Positions 48,068 through 57,156 of a stretch of DNA of 64,000 bases are shown one piece after another; positions within the stretch are counted from its first letter, which is position 1, and the number at the start of each line of letters is the position of its first letter. The DNA is taken from contig NZ_CP104202.1 of NCBI RefSeq assembly GCF_025244685.1, positions 746,323 through 810,322 on the forward strand, in the 5' to 3' direction. A program made the translations under genes and the position numbers. Under the pieces are notes generated by a model, which ran no database searches, was not told the DNA's origin, and was given only the letters and a program-made list of their open reading frames with translations. The DNA comes from Chlorobaculum sp. MV4-Y. GTDB taxonomy: Bacteria; Bacteroidota; Chlorobiia; Chlorobiales; Chlorobiaceae.

Positions 48068-48134
48068 CGGGAATTGTAATTGAGCCGGAAAATCGTAAAT
48101 TGCGCCCGCAAAGATGAATGTTCTTTCACATGAA

Positions 48135-48345
48135 TAGCTGGTGCCGGCTTCAAAGCCGGAGAATAGGGAAGTACGTGAGATTCGTACACTGTACCCGCAA
48201 CTGTACAACGGAAAACTGCCGCTGGCAGGCGTGGCCTCATGCCGCGAAGCAGCAGTTCGGCGCACGTCACTGCCAGGCTCCTCCACGGAGCGGGCGGGAA
48301 GGCCGCACCGGTTCAGCCGTTATAGTCAGGAGACCTGCCAGTTAC
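48135..48345 (+). ncRNA. Cobalamin riboswitch
   Basis: The region has the conserved core GAATAGGGAA at 48161, GTGAGATTCG, a CCCGCAACTGTA segment, and the 3' core AGTCAGGAGACCTGCC at 48323-48338. The first hairpin, GCCGGCTTCAAAGCCGG, lies at about 48143. This is the AdoCbl-type riboswitch (B12 element). It lies in the leader of btuB and the downstream cobalamin operon and should lower their expression when cobalamin is plentiful. Confidence 0.92.
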
Positions 48346-48548
48346 TCTTTGCTCGGTAACAAGACTACGGGTTAATAGTCAGGCAAAGCGCTTCCGGTAA
48401 CTCCGACTGTACAGCATCGATTTTTCAGTGTGCTCTCTTTTTTACGTTTTTACGTTAATGGCGTGAAGCCAGCGTTTCCGCTCTCCGCCCATTGATAAAC
48501 CATCGAGCTGTTTGGCGACGGGAACCGGGCCAGTCCTTTTCCTTAACC

Positions 48549-48583
48549 CCTGTCTGTTGATGTTTCAGTTAATTCAACACAGG
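48549..48583 (+). promoter_or_regulatory. RBS-sequestering hairpin in the btuB leader
   Basis: CCTGTCTGTTGA at 48549-48560 pairs with TCAACACAGG at 48574-48583 with a two-base bulge. The second arm includes the AGG of the Shine-Dalgarno AGGA, 8 bases before the btuB ATG. This could be the expression platform of the riboswitch, controlling translation rather than termination. Confidence 0.65.
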
Positions 48584-48591
48584 ACAACACC

Positions 48592-50544
48592 ATGAACAAA
48601 CGAACGCTCGCCATCCTCATGGCAGCAATGCTCGCCAGCCCTACGCTCCACGCCGAAGAGACCGGTTCGGATTATCTCGGTAACGAAATCGTCGTCACGT
48701 CGAGCCGGGTGCCTCAGCCGAAAAAAGAGCTGACCTCGAACGTTACGATCATCACCAAAGAGGAGATTAACGAGTCGTCGGCCAGCGATCTGAGTGAACT
48801 CCTCGCCGAGAAAAATCTCGGACACATCCAGAAATATCCCGGCACTTTGACCTCCGTCGGCATCCGCGGTTTCAGGACGGAATCCCACGGCAACGACCTC
48901 ATGGGCAAGGTGCTCGTGCTGCTCGATGGCCGCCGTGCCGGCACCGGCAACCTCGCCAAAATCATGACGGCCAACGTTGAGCGTATCGAGATCATCAAGG
49001 GACCAGCGGCCGTGCAGTATGGTTCCGCAGCGATCGGCGGCGTGATCAACGTGATTACGGCAAAAGGCTCGGGTGCGCCATCGGCGTCGATCGAGCAGAA
49101 AATCGGCAGCAACGATTTCTCCATGACCGAGGCGACCATTCAGGGAAAAACCGGGCGCTTCGACTATTCCGGCAGCATCTCGAAATCCGATTCCGGAAGC
49201 TACAAAACGGCCAAAGGAGTCACCTACCCGAATACCGGTTATGAAGATCAGAAGCTGGCGAGTCTGAATGTGGGTTACGAGATTGCCGACGGTCACCGGA
49301 TTGGCATGATCGTTCACTCCTTCGATGTGGACAAGGCTGGTTCGCCGAGCTATTTCAGCTCGCCCAATCTCCGTGCCTATACGGTTCAGAACAACCACTC
49401 CGTCGATTTCAGGTACGATGGCGCGACCTCCAGCCGCAACTTTTCATGGATGGCTCGCTACTTCACCGGAAAGGACGAGTACCGCTATGTTGATCCGAGC
49501 TGGGGGTATCAAAGCAGCAACAAAATCGACCAGCAAGGAGCGCAGGCGCAGGTTACCTGGCAGCCGGGCGCGCTCAGGCTCACGACCGGATTTGACTGGC
49601 TGAAGTACGAACTCAATTCGACCTTGAAGCCGAGCTGGGCTTCCTATGAAAATCCCGCCGGTTTCGTTCTCGGCAAGTACGGATTTTTCGATGATCGCCT
49701 GATCGTGACAGGCGGCGTGCGTTACGACGACTATCGCGTCAACATGAAAGCGATCGAAGGCACGTCGAGGAGCAAGGACAATTTCGCGCATCAGGCCGGA
49801 GTGGCGTGGCAGGCAACCGATTTCCTCAAGCTCAGAGGCTCGTATGCCGAAGGTTTCAGGATGCCGTCGGAGCGTGAGCTTGCCGCCAATATCACCAGCT
49901 GGGGGAAGACCTACATCGGCAATCCCGATCTCAAGCCGGAATCGAGCGAAACCTGGGAAGTCGGTATGGACCTTAACTGGAAAGGACTCAATGGTTCGCT
50001 GACCTGGTTCAGCACCGATTATACGGACATGATCCAGACCAAACAAACAGCTCCATCGACCTATACCTATCGCAACATTGGCAGTGCCACGGTTTCCGGA
50101 ATCGAAGCTGAACTCTCGAAGGTGTTCGCTCTCGACAGCTCCTCGTGGACGCTTGAACCATATGCCGGGTACACCTACCTTTTGCAGTATCGTGACAACC
50201 AGAGCGGCGACGATCTGCTTTACACGCCGCAGTGGAACGCCAGTACCGGACTGAGAGTGCATGACGGACGCGGCTTCAACGGCGCGTTCAACCTTGCCTA
50301 CACCGGCAAAACCTTTGTCCAGAACTATGAGACCGGCTCTGGCGAAGTGGTGTCGAAAGGCGGATTTACGGTGGTTGATCTTTCCGTCTCGAAGAAATTT
50401 CCGTTCGGCGGCAAGGGCGTGAAAGGGCCGGGAATCACGGTCAGGGCCGAAGTCAACAACCTCTTCGACCGCGATTACCAGTATGTCAAGGGCTATCCGA
50501 TGCCTGGCCGTACCTTCGTTTTCGGTCTGAAGGCGGATATCTGA
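48592..50544 (+). CDS. btuB: TonB-dependent cobalamin receptor
   Basis: The 650-residue outer-membrane protein has a signal peptide (MNKRTLAILMAAMLASPTLHA), a TonB box-like EIVVTSSRV, a plug domain (IRGFRTESHGNDLMGKVLVLLDGRR, ERIEIIKGPAAVQYGSAAIGGVINVIT) and a beta-barrel. It takes up corrinoids from outside. The riboswitch upstream supports the cobalamin assignment. It is followed after 22 bases by btuF2. Confidence 0.92.
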   Translation: MNKRTLAILMAAMLASPTLHAEETGSDYLGNEIVVTSSRVPQPKKELTSNVTIITKEEINESSASDLSELLAEKNLGHIQKYPGTLTSVGIRGFRTESHGNDLMGKVLVLLDGRRAGTGNLAKIMTANVERIEIIKGPAAVQYGSAAIGGVINVITAKGSGAPSASIEQKIGSNDFSMTEATIQGKTGRFDYSGSISKSDSGSYKTAKGVTYPNTGYEDQKLASLNVGYEIADGHRIGMIVHSFDVDKAGSPSYFSSPNLRAYTVQNNHSVDFRYDGATSSRNFSWMARYFTGKDEYRYVDPSWGYQSSNKIDQQGAQAQVTWQPGALRLTTGFDWLKYELNSTLKPSWASYENPAGFVLGKYGFFDDRLIVTGGVRYDDYRVNMKAIEGTSRSKDNFAHQAGVAWQATDFLKLRGSYAEGFRMPSERELAANITSWGKTYIGNPDLKPESSETWEVGMDLNWKGLNGSLTWFSTDYTDMIQTKQTAPSTYTYRNIGSATVSGIEAELSKVFALDSSSWTLEPYAGYTYLLQYRDNQSGDDLLYTPQWNASTGLRVHDGRGFNGAFNLAYTGKTFVQNYETGSGEVVSKGGFTVVDLSVSKKFPFGGKGVKGPGITVRAEVNNLFDRDYQYVKGYPMPGRTFVFGLKADI

Positions 50545-50566
50545 AACCGCCCATCCACCACCGATC

Positions 50567-51376
50567 ATGAAAAAAATCATCATGACGCTGCTGCTCCTGC
50601 TTTTTGCGGGAGCAGCGGCGCGGGCGGAGGGGCGGATTGTCAGCCAGTCGCCCTACATTACCGACACCTTGCGCTCGCTCGGTCTCGAAAACCGCATTGC
50701 GGGGGTGAGCCGCTATGACGATCTTGACCTGCCGAAGACTGGCGGCGTGACCGATCCCGATCCGGCGGCCATCGCGGCGCTGCATCCCGGCTATCTCTTT
50801 CTCTCCGACTGGACAAGCCCCGATGTTTGCAAGCGAGTGACGCCGCCGGGCGCGAAGTGCGTCGTGCTGCACGGCTTCAAGAGCATGAGCGAGATTGGCG
50901 GGAACATTCGCGCCATCTGCGATGTGCTTGGCATCGAAGGCGGCGACGAGAAGGCTGCCGCGTTCGAGCGGCAGTGGCGCAAGGCGGCGGCAGAGGTCAA
51001 CGGCGGCGGGCGGCGGGTGCTGATCCTGTCGAGCTGCCAGGGCAATCCGTTCTCGTTCGGCGTCAACACCTACCTGTACGACCTCTTCACGGCGGCGGGA
51101 TTCAAGGTGGTCGAGGACTATCCGACGATCCGCCATGTCGCGCCGACGGAGCTGATCGGCAGCGTCTGGGAGCTGGTCGAGGAGAAAAAGCCGGAGATCG
51201 TTTTCGTGCTTCAGAAGGACGGCTACGAATGCCCTGTGCGGATTCCCGAGGGCGACTACCAGATCGTGCGCCTCGATGGGCCGCGCTTTACGTCGCCATC
51301 GCCAAAAATTCTTGACGGACTCGAAGAGCTGAAGTGGCGATTCGGGGTTCGTAACCAGAAACTGAAATCGAAATGA
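50567..51376 (+). CDS. Periplasmic corrinoid-binding protein (second BtuF)
   Basis: The 269-residue protein has a cleavable signal peptide (MKKIIMTLLLLLFAGAAARA) and a BtuF-type fold (RIVSQSPYITDTLRSLGLENRIAGVSRYDDL; AAIAALHPGYLFLSD). It differs clearly from the lipoprotein BtuF at 36882-37778. As it lies between btuB and the rest of the uptake genes, it is the likely partner of btuCD. Its stop overlaps the bluB start (ATGA). Confidence 0.85.
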   Translation: MKKIIMTLLLLLFAGAAARAEGRIVSQSPYITDTLRSLGLENRIAGVSRYDDLDLPKTGGVTDPDPAAIAALHPGYLFLSDWTSPDVCKRVTPPGAKCVVLHGFKSMSEIGGNIRAICDVLGIEGGDEKAAAFERQWRKAAAEVNGGGRRVLILSSCQGNPFSFGVNTYLYDLFTAAGFKVVEDYPTIRHVAPTELIGSVWELVEEKKPEIVFVLQKDGYECPVRIPEGDYQIVRLDGPRFTSPSPKILDGLEELKWRFGVRNQKLKSK

Positions 51377-52011
51377 CTATCACTACTTCCGAGCGCGAAG
51401 CGCTCTATAAAGTTATCTACAGCCGACGCGACGTGCGGGGGCAGTTTTTGCCCGATCCGGTGCCGGAAGCGGTGCTCCGCCGGGTGCTCGACGCGGCGCA
51501 CCACGCGCCGAGCGTGGGCTTCATGCAGCCGTGGGACTTCGTCGTCGTCCGCGACCTTGTCGTCCGCGAGCAGATCAAGGAGGGCTTCGAGATCGCCCAT
51601 GCCGAAGCCGCCAACATGTTCGAGGGCGAGAAGCGTGAGCAGTATCGAGGCTTCAAGCTCGAAGGAATTCTCGAAGCGCCGGTTGGGATTTGCGTCACCT
51701 GCGACCGGACGCGCAGCGGCGAGGTGGTGATCGGGCGCACGGCCAATCCCGAAATGGATCTCTACAGCTCGGTCTGCGCCGTGCAGAATCTCTGGCTCGC
51801 CGCGCGGGCGGAGAATCTCGGCGTCGGCTGGGTGAGCATTATCCATCACGACCGCGTCCGCGAGGCGCTCGGCATTCCCGAACACATCGTGCCGGTGGCG
51901 TGGCTCTGCATCGGCTACGTGAGCTTTTTCCACGAAACGCCGGAGCTGGAGCAGGCCGGCTGGCTGCCGCGCCTTGCGCTCGACGACCTCGTCCATCAGG
52001 AGCAATGGTGA
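51373..52011 (+). CDS. bluB: 5,6-dimethylbenzimidazole synthase BluB
   Basis: The 212-residue nitroreductase-fold protein has the BluB pattern: [63 protein letters not shown]. BluB cannibalises FMNH2 with O2 to make DMB, the lower ligand of B12. It requires molecular oxygen, notable in a bacterium that otherwise looks like an anaerobic phototroph. It overlaps its neighbours, as expected in a tight operon. Confidence 0.92.
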   Translation: MTITTSEREALYKVIYSRRDVRGQFLPDPVPEAVLRRVLDAAHHAPSVGFMQPWDFVVVRDLVVREQIKEGFEIAHAEAANMFEGEKREQYRGFKLEGILEAPVGICVTCDRTRSGEVVIGRTANPEMDLYSSVCAVQNLWLAARAENLGVGWVSIIHHDRVREALGIPEHIVPVAWLCIGYVSFFHETPELEQAGWLPRLALDDLVHQEQW

Positions 52012-53522
52012 CAATTACCGCAACGCCCATGACCAACATCGCCGTACTTGGCACCGCTTCGGACGCGGGCAAGAGCATCGTCGCCACCGCGCTCTGCCGC
52101 ATCTTCCGCAACGCGGGCATCGATGTCGCGCCGTTCAAGGCGCAGAACATGTCGAACAACTCCGGCGTCACGCCCGACGGCTTCGAGATGGGGCGGGCGC
52201 AGATCGTGCAGGCGCAGGCAGCGCGTGTCGCGCCTCACGCCGACATGAACCCTGTGCTGCTCAAACCCAACACCGACACCGGCGCGCAGGTCGTTTTGCA
52301 GGGGCGCGTTTGCACCGACAAGACGGCCCGCGAGTACTTTGGCGACACGCGGCGCTGGGCGGAGGCGGCCTTCGAGAGCCTCGACCGCCTCATGGCGCGG
52401 CACGAGATGATCGTGCTCGAAGGGGCCGGATCGTGCGCCGAGATGAACCTCTACGAACGCGATTTTGTCAACTTCAAGAGCGCTCGCCGCGCCGGAGCTG
52501 CGGTGATTCTCGTGGCCGACATCGATCGCGGTGGCGTGTTCGCGCAGGTCGCGGGCACGCTCGCGGTGATTCCTTCAGAGGATCGGGCGCTCGTCAAGGG
52601 CGTCATTGTCAACCGCTTCCGGGGTGATAAATCACTTTTCGAGGACGGCGCAAAAATGCTCGAATCGATGACCGGTGTACCGGTGCTTGGCGTGATTCCC
52701 TACTTCCGGGGCTTCATCATCGACGCCGAAGACGCCGTGCCGCTTTCCTCGGTGGTCGATCCGAAGCGTGATCCGTCCCCTGAAAAGATCGGCATCGCAG
52801 CGATCTACTTCCCGCACATTTCCAACTTCACCGACCTTTCGCCGCTGGAGCAGGATCCGTGCGTCGAGCTGCACTACCTGCACCATCCGAGGCCGCTCGA
52901 CAGCTATAAAGCGCTCGTGCTGCCCGGCTCGAAGAATGTGCGCGGCGACCTCGAATGGCTCGAACGGATGGGGTGGCGAGAGCGGATCGAAGCGTTCCGA
53001 ACGAAGGGTGGCGTGATCGTCGGACTTTGCGGCGGCTACCAGATGCTCGGCGCCTCCATCACTGATTCGCACGGCGTCGAGGGCGCTCCGGGCGCGAGCG
53101 CGGGTCTGGCGATGTTGTCGGTCGAGACGGTGCTGGAACGCGAAAAGGCGCTCTGCAACAGCATCGGCAAGCTTGCCGGAACCTCTTGCTCTGTAAGCGG
53201 TTACGAGATTCATATGGGGCGTACGACGCTCGAAGCGGGCGCGTCGCCGCTCGTCGAGGTGACGGAGCGCAACGGCGTCGCGACCGACGATTTCGACGGT
53301 GCGAAGAGCGAGGATGGGCGTGTGATGGGCACCTACTTCCACGGCTTTTTTGACCGGCCCGAACTCCGCGCCTGGTTCCTGAGTCAGCTCGACAGCGGCT
53401 ACGAACCCGCCGCCGTGTCCAGCGCCACCGATCCGTTCGAGCTGCTCGCCGCGCACTTCGCGGAGAATCTCGATCTCGACGCGCTTTTCGCCATCGCCGG
53501 AATCGAAAGGGAGAAGGTATGA
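52005..53522 (+). CDS. cobQ: Cobyric acid synthase
   Basis: The 505-residue protein has the ATPase motif [31 protein letters not shown], and a glutaminase domain with the nucleophile in [10 protein letters not shown] and His in GTYFHGFFD. It amidates b, d, e and g positions of adenosyl-cobyrinate diamide. The ATG at 52005 overlaps the bluB stop; the ATG at 52029 is another possible start. It is also called cbiP. Confidence 0.93.
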   Translation: MVTITATPMTNIAVLGTASDAGKSIVATALCRIFRNAGIDVAPFKAQNMSNNSGVTPDGFEMGRAQIVQAQAARVAPHADMNPVLLKPNTDTGAQVVLQGRVCTDKTAREYFGDTRRWAEAAFESLDRLMARHEMIVLEGAGSCAEMNLYERDFVNFKSARRAGAAVILVADIDRGGVFAQVAGTLAVIPSEDRALVKGVIVNRFRGDKSLFEDGAKMLESMTGVPVLGVIPYFRGFIIDAEDAVPLSSVVDPKRDPSPEKIGIAAIYFPHISNFTDLSPLEQDPCVELHYLHHPRPLDSYKALVLPGSKNVRGDLEWLERMGWRERIEAFRTKGGVIVGLCGGYQMLGASITDSHGVEGAPGASAGLAMLSVETVLEREKALCNSIGKLAGTSCSVSGYEIHMGRTTLEAGASPLVEVTERNGVATDDFDGAKSEDGRVMGTYFHGFFDRPELRAWFLSQLDSGYEPAAVSSATDPFELLAAHFAENLDLDALFAIAGIEREKV

Positions 53523-54622
53523 ACCGCGATCATTTGCTGGCGCACCGCCACGGCGACCGCACGGGTAAGCTGGCGAAAGGCGGAGTGCTCGACTTCAGCG
53601 TGAACCTCGCGCCTGTCGAGCCGCCCATCCGGGAACTCTCCACGTCCATCCCGCTCGCCCCTTATCCCACGATGGACGGGCGCGGTGTCCGCGATTTTTA
53701 TGCCGCCCGCTTCGGCCTCGATCCAGATTGCGTACTTGCGACCAACGGCGCTATTGAAGGCATCTACCTCGCGCCGCGAGCGCTCGGCCTGCGGCGAGTG
53801 CTGATTCCGCAGCCCTCGTTCTTCGACTACGGACGCGCCTGCCGACTCGTCGGAGCGGAGGTCGTCCCGCTTGCGTTGAACGAGGCCGACGGCTTCGCCT
53901 TCCCCGGCATAGACGCTCTGTCCACGGCGCTTGCGGGGTGCGACGCGATGATTGCCGGGAGTCCGAACAACCCGACCGGCACGCTGATTCCGAAGGAGAA
54001 GTTGTTCGCGCTGGCCTGCCGTTTTCCCGACAAGACTTTCATCATCGACGAGGCGTTCATTCAGTTCACGGAGGCGTTTCCGATGAACTCGCTCATGCCG
54101 GAAATTCGCGCGTTTCGGAACATCGTGGTGATCTATTCGCTCACCAAATTTTATGCCATCGCCGGGCTGCGGCTCGGCGCCATCGTAGCGCACCCGACGA
54201 CGATCCGCCAGCTCTACGGGTACAAAGAACCGTGGACGGTCAACGCCGTTGCAGAGCACGTCGCCGGGCAACTGCTGTACTGCCGCGACTACGAGCGGGA
54301 GGTTTGCGCCATCGTGGCTGAAGGTCGCCAGCAGATTTCGGACAGCCTCGCCCAGAACTCCGCGATCACGCTTTACGGTGGTTTGGCCAACTTCTTTTTT
54401 GCATCAGTGAACGATGGCGTCAGCTTCGATGCGCTGCTCGGCTTTCTCGCCGAGCGCGGGATTCTCGTGCGGGACTGCCGGAATTTCGAGGGCGTTTCGC
54501 CCACCTTTTTCCGTTTCTGCATTCGCGCGTCCGACGAAAACCGGCGTCTCATTTCAGCTCTGAACGACTTCTCCAAGTCGTCCCAAAACGCGAAAACCGC
54601 TGTTCGGGAGGCTGTACGATGA
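53519..54622 (+). CDS. cobD: Threonine-phosphate decarboxylase-like aminotransferase
   Basis: The 367-residue PLP-dependent protein has [37 protein letters not shown] and the PLP-lysine motif [15 protein letters not shown]. In cobalamin synthesis CobD decarboxylates L-threonine phosphate to aminopropanol phosphate for the nucleotide loop. It belongs to the same family as hisC, but the operon context favours CobD. Starts overlap the cobQ stop by 4 bases. Confidence 0.85.
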   Translation: MNRDHLLAHRHGDRTGKLAKGGVLDFSVNLAPVEPPIRELSTSIPLAPYPTMDGRGVRDFYAARFGLDPDCVLATNGAIEGIYLAPRALGLRRVLIPQPSFFDYGRACRLVGAEVVPLALNEADGFAFPGIDALSTALAGCDAMIAGSPNNPTGTLIPKEKLFALACRFPDKTFIIDEAFIQFTEAFPMNSLMPEIRAFRNIVVIYSLTKFYAIAGLRLGAIVAHPTTIRQLYGYKEPWTVNAVAEHVAGQLLYCRDYEREVCAIVAEGRQQISDSLAQNSAITLYGGLANFFFASVNDGVSFDALLGFLAERGILVRDCRNFEGVSPTFFRFCIRASDENRRLISALNDFSKSSQNAKTAVREAVR

Positions 54623-55578
54623 CTTTTCTGCTGATGCCTTCGGCCTTTCTGCTCGATCTTCTTTTCGGCGATCCGCAGTGGTTTCCGCACCCGGTGCGCC
54701 TGGTCGGTAAACTCGCGTCAAGCACGGAGGAGCTGTTTCGCGGCATGTCGTTTCTGCCGCTGAGGATGGCGGGCGCGCTGACGGCGGCCACGGTCATCAT
54801 GGCAACTGTCGTGACAGTGCTGGCGCTTGTGGTGGCGGCGTTTCTCCTTCATCCGTTTGCTGGCGTCGTAGTGTCGGTGCTTCTGCTCTATTTCGCGATC
54901 GCGCCACGCGATCTTTACGACCACGCATCGGCGGTGAGGGATGCGCTTCGCGCAGGCGATCTTGAGCTGGCTCGCCGGAAAGTGGCGATGATGGTCGGGC
55001 GCGATACCTCATCGCTCGACGACGAAGGCGTGGCGAGAGCCGCAGTGGAGAGTGTGGCGGAAAATACGTCGGATGGCGTGACTGCACCTCTTTTTTACGG
55101 CATCCTTTTCGGCCCGGCAGGGGCGTGGCTCTACAAGGCCTCGAACACGCTCGACTCGATGTTCGGCTACCGCAACGAGCGCTACCGTGAGTTTGGGTGG
55201 GCCTCGGCGCGGTTCGACGACCTGCTCAATTATCTTCCAGCGCGGCTGACGGTTTTGGCGGTTGCGGGCGCGGCTTTTATTTTACGGCTCGATCCGGCGG
55301 CCTCGATCCGCTCGGTCAGATTGTGCGCAAAGAAGCACGAGAGTCCGAACGCGGGCTATCCCGAATCGGCCTTCGCCGGAGCGCTCGGCGTCACGCTTGG
55401 CGGTGAGCGCAGCTACGGCGGCGTCACCAAAACCGTGCCGACGCTTGGCATCCGAAGTGGCGCGATGGACGCCGCCACGATCACTCGCGCCATGCGCCTG
55501 ATGTACGTTACCGCTTCAATCTTTCTCGCGGCGGGCAGCGTCATCCTTTTTATAACTGAACAGTTTACAACACCTTAA
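54619..55578 (+). CDS. cbiB: Adenosylcobinamide-phosphate synthase CbiB
   Basis: The 319-residue membrane protein has the family motif [20 protein letters not shown] at the N-terminus, then [35 protein letters not shown] and several helices. It attaches aminopropanol (phosphate) to cobyric acid in the membrane. It is coupled to the preceding gene by a 4-base overlap. Confidence 0.93.
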   Translation: MTFLLMPSAFLLDLLFGDPQWFPHPVRLVGKLASSTEELFRGMSFLPLRMAGALTAATVIMATVVTVLALVVAAFLLHPFAGVVVSVLLLYFAIAPRDLYDHASAVRDALRAGDLELARRKVAMMVGRDTSSLDDEGVARAAVESVAENTSDGVTAPLFYGILFGPAGAWLYKASNTLDSMFGYRNERYREFGWASARFDDLLNYLPARLTVLAVAGAAFILRLDPAASIRSVRLCAKKHESPNAGYPESAFAGALGVTLGGERSYGGVTKTVPTLGIRSGAMDAATITRAMRLMYVTASIFLAAGSVILFITEQFTTP

Positions 55579-55588
55579 GCACGATACC

Positions 55589-56116
55589 ATGAAACAGCAG
55601 AAAAGGGTTCTCCTCTTTACGGGCAACGGCAAGGGCAAGAGCACGGCGGCTTTCGGAATGCTCTCCCGCGCCCTCGGCCACGGCATGAAGGCGCGCGTCA
55701 TCCAGTTCGTCAAGGCGCAGGAGGGCGTTGGCGAGGTGCTCTTTTTCACACGCTTCGAGGATGTCGAGTGGGATCACTATGGCAAGGGATTCCTGCCGAC
55801 CAATTCTGACAGCCCGATGATGGAGAAGCACAAGCGGGCGGCAGAGTTCGGGTTCGAGGAGGCGCTCGACGCGCTGGCCTCCGACGAGTATGATTTCGTG
55901 CTACTCGACGAGGTGTGCTTCGCGCTCTCCAAGGAGATCATTCCGCTCGAACCGCTCATCGAGGCGATTGTTAACGCCAGCGACAAGATCATCGTGCTGA
56001 CGGGTCGCAACGCGCCGCAGGCGCTCATTGAGCTTGCCGACACCGTGACCGAGATGCACATGGTCAAGCACGGTTACGAGCAGGGCTTGTTGTCGCAGGC
56101 TGGCGTGGAGGAGTGA
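55589..56116 (+). CDS. cobO: Corrinoid adenosyltransferase (CobO/BtuR)
   Basis: The 175-residue protein has the P-loop GNGKGKSTAAFG near residue 12, QFVKAQEGVGEV and the C-terminal VTEMHMVKHGYEQGL, typical of CobA/CobO/BtuR. It adenosylates reduced corrinoids using ATP. Its stop overlaps the GTG start of btuC. Confidence 0.93.
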   Translation: MKQQKRVLLFTGNGKGKSTAAFGMLSRALGHGMKARVIQFVKAQEGVGEVLFFTRFEDVEWDHYGKGFLPTNSDSPMMEKHKRAAEFGFEEALDALASDEYDFVLLDEVCFALSKEIIPLEPLIEAIVNASDKIIVLTGRNAPQALIELADTVTEMHMVKHGYEQGLLSQAGVEE

Positions 56117-57156
56117 GCCTGAGCGCGACGCGAAACAGAAAGGGCGGCGACGGATGCCGCCCGATGCCGGTCAAGGGTTCGCCGAAGAACCGACGCCGGG
56201 CGCTCTTGCTTGTTGCCGCCGTCCCCGTGCTCTTCGCGCTGTCGGCGATGCTCGGCCCGTCGGGTGTCGGCCTGCCGGACACCGCGACCGTGTCGGGCCG
56301 CGCGATTCTCGATCTGCGGCTCGGGCGCTTTTTCATGGGGATGCTGGTCGGCGCAGCGCTTTCGACCTCCGGCACGGTGTTTCAGGCGATTCTGCGCAAT
56401 CCGCTCGCCGAACCCTACGTGCTTGGCGTGAGCGGCGGCGCGGGACTTGGCGCGGCCATGAGCATTCTCATCGGCGGCGCGTTCCTTGGCGCGGTCGGCC
56501 TGCCGCTGACCGCCTTCGCCTTTGCGCTCATCACCCTCTTCGCGGTTTACGCTATCGCCAACCAGGGGGGCGTGCCGTCGGTTTACAGCCTGATTCTCAG
56601 CGGCGTGATCGTGAGCTCGATCTGTTCGAGCGTCATCATGTTTCTCGTTTCGACCGCCGACATCGACGGGATGCACACCGTGGTGTGGTGGATGCTCGGC
56701 AATCTCCAGCCCTCCTCGTGGAGCGAGCAGCTCGTTTCGCTCCTCATCATCGCCGCCGCCTCCGGCGCGTTGTGGCTGCTCGCGCCGGCGCTGAACGTGC
56801 TGACGCTGGGCCGAGAAATGGCGCACTATCAGGGGCTCGACGCCGGGCTCGTCACCATTTCAAGCCTGCTGCTCTCGACCATGCTTGCGGCCACGGCGGT
56901 CTCGATGGGCGGGATGATCGGCTTTGTCGGCCTGATCGTGCCGCACGTCATGCGGGCAATTTTCGGTCCTGACCACCGCTGGCTGATTCCCGCCTCGGCC
57001 ATCGGCGGCGGCGCGTTCCTCGTGCTCTGCGACGCACTTGCCCGAACGCTCATGGCCCCGGTCGAAATTCCGGTCGGCGTCGTCACGGCGCTGGCGGGCG
57101 GCCCCTTTTTTCTCATTGTGCTCCGCAAAAAGATGAAGTATGCCTGGATCGACTGA
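56113..57156 (+). CDS. btuC: Cobalamin ABC transporter permease
   Basis: The 347-residue FecCD-type permease has about ten transmembrane helices and the motifs FQAILRNPLAEPYVLGVSGGAGLGA and GMIGFVGLIVPHVMRAIFGPDHR, the latter contacting the ATPase. It translocates corrinoids across the inner membrane. It starts at GTG 56113 and overlaps btuD by 17 bases. Confidence 0.9.
   Translation: MSLSATRNRKGGDGCRPMPVKGSPKNRRRALLLVAAVPVLFALSAMLGPSGVGLPDTATVSGRAILDLRLGRFFMGMLVGAALSTSGTVFQAILRNPLAEPYVLGVSGGAGLGAAMSILIGGAFLGAVGLPLTAFAFALITLFAVYAIANQGGVPSVYSLILSGVIVSSICSSVIMFLVSTADIDGMHTVVWWMLGNLQPSSWSEQLVSLLIIAAASGALWLLAPALNVLTLGREMAHYQGLDAGLVTISSLLLSTMLAATAVSMGGMIGFVGLIVPHVMRAIFGPDHRWLIPASAIGGGAFLVLCDALARTLMAPVEIPVGVVTALAGGPFFLIVLRKKMKYAWID

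Noticed and set aside
53519-54622. Second histidinol-phosphate aminotransferase
   Set aside because: The fold is shared, but the gene is coupled to cobQ and cbiB, which favours threonine-phosphate decarboxylase.
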